This document shows, in pieces, positions 57,690 through 64,000 of a DNA stretch of 64,000 nucleotides. The notes below the pieces were generated by a model. The model was not told the DNA's origin, ran no database searches, and saw nothing but the letters and a program-made list of their open reading frames with translations. This DNA is from Isoetes taiwanensis (lineage: Eukaryota > Streptophyta > Lycopodiopsida > Isoetales > Isoetaceae), in assembly GCA_021234155.1 (NCBI GenBank), contig JAJEKV010000009.1:10236546-10300545 (forward strand), given 5' to 3'. Numbering within the stretch: position 1 is the stretch's first letter; each line of letters starts with the position of its first letter. The position numbers were made by a program, and so were the translations under genes.

Positions 57690-60600
57690 GTAATTTCCAC
57701 GGGATCACAAAAGACAATCAAAAGAGGGAGGAAGCAAGCAAGTGAGACCTCTGACCCGAGAAAAAGCAAAGGGCGAGAAGAAGATGTTCTTTATTCTGGA
57801 CTGCGGCATGTATTGGCGTTAGAAGATACATCCGGAATAATAAAGGCTCGGGTAGAACCTCCATGTCGAGAAGAAGATCTTATAGAGGGGTCGAATGGTA
57901 TGTGGAGATATTCAAAAGCGGTGGGAAGGCGGACCTCATATTCATGTCAAGGTTAAGAGAGCCCGATCAAATGAAGAAGCGGGGAATTCTTATTACATGT
58001 GAAGTACAAGGGCGATTCTTTACGTTTACGTGCTGCTAGTTGAAGTGGACCAAAAACATAAGAAAAAGCCTAAAAGAAGATCAATCGATGCGGTCGCGAG
58101 CTCTTTTAAAAAACGCTTTAAGATCGGGGCGACATGGCCGATAACCTCTTCAAATTTGGTACGGGCGGTTGGCGAGCCATTGACTCCTAGAAGAATATGC
58201 GAGGGGCTTACACGGTGTTCGACGAGCCATTAGCCACGAGGCCCCTCGGCGATGTCTACTTACGACGGTGAAGGACAAGGAAGAAGCTAGCTCTAGAGGC
58301 GGGAAACTACTGAAGTGACAAAGAGGCCTTACAAGTGGCGATGACAAGGCCCGGGCGGTTGGAGGCAATGAGCAAAGCGAAGAAATATGCCGACAAGTAT
58401 CCACTGGGCCTCGGCTTCACACATCCATCCAGCGTGGGCGGGCTTTTCAGGTCCACTAAAGCTATTTATATCGGCCCGAGAAGGTATGACAAGCAAACTC
58501 CTTGGAGATATTGAACAACGGCATGATCGAAAATCCGAGGCGGTGCCAATGCACAGATGTAGTGCCTTACGATACGGAACAAAAAGGTAATCATCCGGAG
58601 CAAGCCGGAGGACTTCATCGAGAACCCAGACATACATTTTATGATAATAGATGGCCAGCATTCAATAGAGGCCCAGAAGATTCTCATCAAGAAGGCACTG
58701 ACATCTTGGGAATCGGTTGTTCTATAAAATGTATTACATCGAGAAGCTGCCCGGTTCTGGCGGGTCAACAACACCGCCGAACTAGCGAAATAAAGCGCCT
58801 CTAAATGACATGGGAAAAACTTTCTTATACAAAAGGTAATTCTCTTCCCACATTTTTATTTTTCAGATATTACCAAATGGCCAAAGCGCAGCGATTTCAT
58901 AGTAGAAAACAATTTCAGCGCCGGTAGCGATTTGCCTTCTCTAAATAACAAAGGGTTCACAGGATGGTAGGCGTTTCCCGTCAAATAAGCAAATCGCGCT
59001 GGCGGTTTTTTTATATTAGAATACAAGTTGAGCCACGCGCGATTTCCCTAGCCTGAGGAGACATGGCTGTCCTTGAAGATAGCCGTTTCTTCTCAAAGTA
59101 GGCAAATCGCGCGTGGCGCAATTTGTATTCTAATATGAAATCAGCGCCGGTTTGCGATACTATCGACTAGAACCATCTACTATTTCAAAACCCTTTGCTA
59201 TTTAGAAAACAAATCGGCGCTGGCCTATTTGCCTTTCTAATATGAAATCGGCTGCGTGGCGCAATTTTGAACTAGAAGGATTGTTTGAATTCACGATTAT
59301 AAAGCTAACGAAGTTATTCCTTGCGATCCCTACATAGAGCAACTTCGCATGCTTTCGGAACCGATGGATTGAATATGGGAAGCCAATGCCTACCGAGAGG
59401 GGCCAGGTCCAAAAGCCCGAATTCAAGTTCTGGAAAGGACACTTAGTCAAACTATAATACAGGACAAGACCAAGAGCACCGGATCAAAGAAAAAAAAAAG
59501 GAGATGAAAAGGGTGATCTTTGCCAAGAACCAAGCGTACCCAAGGATGCACGCAAGATAGTTTTGCTTGAGATCCCGTTTGGGAGAAATGGAATGAATTC
59601 AGGGGCGCCCTCGTGGAGAAGAAGTTGCCGATTCACAAGGAAGATTTCCTCCTGTTGACACATCAATTTTTGATATCCATATAGCGAGAGATGAGGAAGG
59701 CCGAGGGATTGGAAGATCAAGAACTCATCTCGATCTGGATAGGTTAATCAAAAAGGAAATCCTTTACAAAGAAAACCTCAACAACAAAGGCTATGGAATC
59801 CTTTGAAGATGCATCGACGAGCTGAAGAATATTAGAGTGCTCAAGAAGGCGGTTGGTGAGGAATTGCAAAGGCTTACATCGAGTGGTCATTGTCGGAGTT
59901 AGGACTAATGCAAAAGTATAACGCGTCTCCAACGGCGACCTAAAAGAAGTATGTATTTTGGTCCAAGGACTTTGTCAAGCAGCAGAAGTTGAAGAACGTT
60001 GCAAAGATCAGTGGGATTCACACAAAAGTTGCATCCGACTTGAAACGAAAAGTCGCGTTGGTGAAGCAGACCCCGGAGATGGAATCCACATTTTTTTATC
60101 AAGTGTCCACTGGTTTCAAGTGTGCCTTGCCCGGAAGTGGGTGAAGGTCCTCATGATATCACACTCTTAGGTGCTTGATAGCCGAAGCCCGGATGGTCAC
60201 TTTCGAAGACTATAATACATTCTTCAACATATCGGTTGTTGCACGAGAAATGAATTACACAATCGTCACTATATGTCCCTAGGCATGTCTTATGCATATG
60301 CTCTAAGTCTGCAAATGACTTAGAATGCGTGAAAGTCATACGACAGGCGATCCTCATAGATGAAAACAAGGACAGTGACTTCAGCACAGCAAGTAAAATT
60401 TCTCATGTGCTTATTATTATGATAGCCATGATGGATGATAAGGAATATGAAAGGCTTAAGGGAAAAGCAGATGGAGAGAAACTAGCATTGCAGTGCTATC
60501 AGTTAGATGAACGCATCCTGCGAAAGCGTCTTCTATCCGGAGCAAGAAGACAAAGGGAAGGTTTGTCAAGGTCGTGGAAGAGTTAGAGGAGGAAGAGGAG

Positions 60601-61165
60601 GATGAGGAAGAAAAACGAGGGCGACCAGTTCTTGTGGGCCACATTAAGTATGAGCTCCTAACTTCACATAAGGGGAAGCTAAACAAGAACGGGTTCTCTA
60701 TGGACCTTTCCCAGTATCTCATTGAAGCATTTTGTCCATTGGGAACAACTTGATGGGAACTTCCGTTGGAGGTTACATCGGTAGAAAGCTTTGAAGTTAG
60801 CAAGGAAATGCCGAGGCGTCGTCTCCAGATGATCGAGCCGCAAATTTTTGGACCTCTTCTTTGAGAAAGTACTAGAGGAAGCCCCTAGGGGACCAATCGG
60901 CGGTGCAAAAACAAAGCTTCTAGCTCTAAGGCGAAAATACCTTGATTTGCTTAAGGAACGGAGATTCGAGAGGCGGGCATTGCGTGGCTCCAACTTCATG
61001 GATGACATGGACGAAAGGCCCAGATCTCCAAGTACCTATCGACATGCACAGGAACATTCTTGGCCACGAAAAATATAGACCCGGTATGACAATGCCAAGG
61101 ATGATGATAATAACAATATTGATGATGAAGCGGACTCCAAATCGATAACACTAGCGAGGTTAAGC
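57690..61165 (+). pseudogene. broken gene with ParB/sulfiredoxin-like DGQHS motif
   Basis: Short coding pieces in all three frames line up on the plus strand. 57710-57960 has SQKTIKRGRKQASETSDPRK. About 58630-58725 reads PDIHFMIIDGQHSIEAQKIL, where DGQHS recalls the DGxHR box of the ParB/sulfiredoxin fold. 59950-60110 reads FWSKDFVKQQKLKNVAKISG and then KVASDLKRKVALVKQTPEME. 60190-60280 reads VTFEDYNTFFNISVVAR. 60540-60720 has a poly-Glu stretch, then HIKYELLTSHKGKLN. A palindrome cluster at 58.9-59.3 kb splits it. I cannot say whether it is nuclease-like or merely shares the motif. Frameshifts are numerous. Confidence 0.4.
58878..59275. repeat. GC-rich palindromes, group 3 (densest cluster)
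   Basis: About eight copies. The best is AAATCGCGCGTGGCGCAATT at 59104-59124. Several are joined by TTCTAATATGAAATC or its reverse. The cluster interrupts coding-like pieces of the DGQHS gene. Confidence 0.65.
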
Positions 61166-61527
61166 GTAAAGAGTAATGAACTATCAAAGCGTAGTTCACC
61201 TTGTCTGCATCTCAAGCGATGTGGTTGGTGCTTCTAGCGGACCCGGGAGGCAAGTCAGAATAAAGATGCAAGGGATGAAGAGAACACGGGGAATGATGAA
61301 GACGAAAGGTATCGTGACAATGTTCCTTTTTTTGATATCCATGCATTTTTCAAACTAGAAGCTTATAGAAATCGCGCCTGGCGCGATTTGGAGTTTCCTA
61401 GAGCATACTTTTGAATTATGTTGACATGCATCATTCATGAAATCGGCGCTGGCGTTTTTTGTTTTCCATTTCTTTCATCTCATACGTTATTGTTCTCCTT
61501 CTTACGAAATGATTTGGCTTCCCCAAA
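61166..61527. other. spacer with group 4 palindromes
   Basis: It holds a 21 nt palindrome at 61369-61389 (AAATCGCGCC, one centre base, then GGCGCGATTT) and a weaker copy at about 61440-61461. Confidence 0.6.
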
Positions 61528-62178
61528 AGTCTTGGTCTTTGATTTGAATGGTGTGCTATGTAGAACGTTACCTAAAAACAACGTTTGAAAAGTCATGGTA
61601 TCTTGCCAACAACCATTTGAGACACGTACCAAATATGTTTACCCGCGCCCTTATCTGAAGGAGATGTTGGACCAGGCCTTCAGTCTGTTTCGTTGTGCAA
61701 TTTGGTCATCCATGGAGCATAGAAATATACAGGATGTTTTGAAAGTAGTGCCTGAGCTAAATAGAAATTGGGCGTCCATCTGGGATCAAAGCAAATGTGC
61801 TTCATTCACAAACCCTAAAGAACCGACGGTAAAAAATATATTTGTGAAATGCTTGCGCAACATGATGGATGCTTTAGGTGTTGAGGATAAGGAAGGCATA
61901 ATCATTGTGGATGATGACGCTCTAAAGTGTTGCTTCAATCGATCCACAGTCATTGAATCCGCCATCCTATCATCCTCAAGATTTTGACAAAGATGACTTC
62001 TGCCGCTTTGTTAGTGTCCTGCAGAAATAGCTTCAGGAAAAACGGATTAAGAGATACACACACTATACCCACACCTTGATCTACGGGGAAATTGACGAGG
62101 AACTTGAGAAAATCGTCCTAGAAAGGGAACTTTTTATATATATGTATACAGAAATACACTTTCCAAAAAAGTTTTGAA
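61528..62178 (+). pseudogene. FCP1/SCP-like HAD phosphatase domain
   Basis: The FCP1 homology domain belongs to the HAD superfamily and typically removes phosphate from proteins such as the RNA polymerase II tail. 61532-61585 reads VLVFDLNGVLCRTL, motif I with the nucleophile Asp. After a shift, 61595-61985 gives FETRTKYVYPRPYLKEMLDQ, FRCAIWSSMEHRNI (motif II), DQSKCASF and GIIIVDDDALKCCF (the acidic motif). A last shift leads to HPQDFDKDDFCRFVSVLQ near 62000 and then a Glu/Lys-rich tail to about 62178. The second Asp of the usual DxDGT is Asn here, which could reduce activity. Frames are broken at about 61590 and 61980. It could be a separate gene or the end of the gene before it. Confidence 0.7.
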
Positions 62179-62985
62179 TATGAAATATACTTTATCTGAA
62201 AGGTTTTGAATATATATTGTGTTCTTTTATCGGCATTATTGGTTCTACATTATTATTTTTTTTTTATATTATGTATACGGTTTGTTATACTTGCAATAAT
62301 TTGTAGGTATATCTTCAATAATTTTGGTGTGTATAAATAGGTATGCATGAAATAGCCCCCGAATAAACGGGTCTCTCCGCCTTCTCCTTGTTATTATGGC
62401 ACATTCTATTACACGCAAGATGAACCATGCGGACCTCTGCGGGTGCCGCGAAACTAGAAATAGAACTTCGGGACTGGCTTGATGTCGCTAAGTGCTATGA
62501 ATCCTGTCCGCTTCTATCCTGATCCCTTTGATGTTGTAATCCATCTTATACGGAATCGAGCATGGTTTGTTCATGATCGGCGGGATCTCGGGACCGCTGC
62601 GGCCTTTGAGGGCGATGAATCGATTAGTTTTTGTAGTTTATGTTCTATTGTAATCGTTATTTATGCCAAGCAAATCGCGCCACGCGCGATTTGAACCACG
62701 AAAATCTCTGTTTTGTAGCAACTTGCTTGTTGTTATTTACTCGTAAAGCATTACAATTTCATTGTTTAGATTTCTTTGTCGTCCGTGAATGTGCGAATTA
62801 ATAGGCAATTTCTGCTTTTTCAACCGCCTACATTACTCATCATAATATGGGTCATTTGCATCGAATATTTGAATGCCTTTGCATTTTCACATAAAATGCA
62901 TATTCCCAGTCCGAAAATGAACACAGTGCAAAAGTGTGGTTAATTCAATATAATGGTCAATAAAATGCTTATACGGCGCGATTTT
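62179..62985. other. spacer with group 5 palindromes
   Basis: An open stretch from ATG 62397 (MAHSITRKMNHADLCGC) is short and unrecognised. A strong palindrome AAATCGCGCC-A-CGCGCGATTT lies at 62672-62692 and a half copy at about 62974. Confidence 0.5.
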
Positions 62986-63412
62986 GGAATAGACATAATC
63001 CCAATTTAATTGAATGATGGTTCATAGTTGATTCCACTCTCTGTTTTTTAGAGGTGGACCCGACATCCTCTACATTGGATTCACGGACGTCTTCCTCTCT
63101 CCAAAGAATGAAGGATCCTTTGGCTTCTCCTATAGTTTCTGCATCCGGAGTGGGCCATGGTAGGGCGTGACACTCCTCGAAAACCTCTTCAACACCAACA
63201 CTAACAGCTCCATGGGGGATGCTTCTGAAATGGCACTGGTTAGAGTCTCCAGCGAACCCTTTGGCAATGGGACGACCATCCTTGAAGATGTACACTTCCT
63301 GTAGAAAAGAGGGGTCAGAACATGGGGCCAGGTTATTGAGAGCAGAACATACTGCAACGGGCATCCAAACGGGTCTGAAATCGGGCGGTCGCCCAAATTG
63401 ATTTTGAAACAT
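62986..63412 (-). CDS. DUF8039-like domain ORF, partial
   Basis: The frame reads PSFLQEVYIFKDGRPIAKGF, then GAVSVGVEEVFEECHALPWP and GEAKGSFILWREEDVR. This follows the pattern G-x-x-VA-x-G, V-x-V, LP-x-P, A-x-G-x-x-x-W of the DUF8039-type domain seen beside plant En/Spm-like transposases. Its upstream end runs into the palindrome array (GRPPDFRP near 63390), so the N-terminal part is uncertain. The domain name is from memory. Confidence 0.5.
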
Positions 63413-63775
63413 CGCTTATGAGCTTACTGGGAAAACTAAATTGGGCGGCCGCCCAATTTACTTGGTCCAAATGTAAATAGGCAAAAGCACACTGGCCAAA
63501 GCAGACTGGGCAAAGCACACTACCCAATGTAAATTGGGCGCTCGCCCAATTTCTCCTATGTCCTGCAGGTGGGAAGACATGAGCGCCTACAGTTATGGTT
63601 TGGCCATAAGACATGGATGACATGCACGTGGAAATGGCCAGAGTAAACTGGGCGGCCGCCCGAAATGGATCCTGTGCACTTGACAGTGGCCAAAGCAAAC
63701 TGGGCGGGCGCCCAAAATGGATGTTGTACACGTGGCAGTGTGCATAGTAAACTGGGCGCCCGCCCACGTTTATCC
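63378..63775. repeat. array of NotI-like GC palindromes, six copies
   Basis: Copies at about 63378, 63438, 63531, 63646, 63697 and 63750. The best is a perfect 22 nt palindrome at 63438-63459, AAATTGGGCGG/CCGCCCAATTT. The last three sit in tandem units of about 52 bp that also share ATGGAT, CACGTG/CACTTG and GTGGCC words. Confidence 0.8.
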
Positions 63776-64000
63776 CAGGTGTTTTTGGAGGGCTACACAA
63801 TATTGGCTGGTTTTGAAGAGTGTCAGAACTTAACTCCCCGGTGGGACATCCATATGTATCAGAACTTGCACTGAGTTATGAAAATTCAATCTTACAAGCA
63901 TTGAATTGATGGGCCATAGAGAGAGAACGTATGCACGCCAGACTCCCTCTCGTGTACTAGCACACTTAATGTGGCATGAAGTCTAAAACGACAAGTAGAT
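63776..64000. other. window end, nothing recognised
   Basis: No gene or repeat recognised. Confidence 0.4.

Overview
The window looks like nuclear DNA of a land plant with a large, repeat-rich genome, probably a seed-free vascular plant such as a fern; the species cannot be fixed from sequence alone. The clues are GT-AG introns, a Ty3/gypsy chromovirus primed by initiator-Met tRNA, a plant PLS-class PPR fragment, a plant TMEM97-type gene, several MITEs and long AT-rich non-coding DNA. No rRNA, tRNA, CRISPR array or prokaryotic operon was seen.

Region 1 (1-12205) is one minus-strand Ty3/gypsy LTR retrotransposon. The 5' LTR (10395-12205), PBS, gag, protease, RT, RNase H, integrase, chromodomain, polypurine tract and the first 386 nt of the 3' LTR are all recognisable; the rest of the 3' LTR lies outside the window. 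Between PBS and gag it carries about 4 kb of extra DNA holding two minus-strand genes, each with its own TATA box and an upstream pair of large inverted-repeat elements. One gene encodes a histone H3-like core (8423-8731) and the other an H2A-like fold plus docking segment (about 7480-7800). This histone-bearing module is the most unusual thing in the window. Most frames contain shifts.

Region 2 (12614-35339) is a head-to-tail triplication of a mostly non-coding 7.7-8.2 kb unit. Copy 1 alone has a 555 bp MITE, copies 2 and 3 share a 1.05 kb insertion, and copy 3 is cut short. Each unit has nested short tandem repeats and one conserved candidate exon; copies 1 and 2 also carry a PPR pseudogene fragment and a Cys/His-rich ORF. 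Differences between the copies cluster at CAG/CTG sites, which suggests base-calling error at methylated CHG positions and may explain many frameshifts elsewhere.

Region 3 (37.6-46.4 kb) holds a secreted, intronless lactonase-family gene with a Tourist-like MITE in its last codons, a decayed Crypton-type tyrosine recombinase gene, and an apparently intact three-exon TMEM97/sigma-2 receptor gene on the minus strand.

Region 4 (48.5-53.7 kb) has two tandem minus-strand DUF7869-type transposase-like genes; the upstream one has lost its catalytic core. Region 5 (54-64 kb) mixes minisatellites, a broken gene with a ParB-like DGQHS motif, an FCP1-type HAD phosphatase domain, DUF8039-like transposon fragments, and two families of short GC-rich palindromes bounded by AAAT/ATTT.
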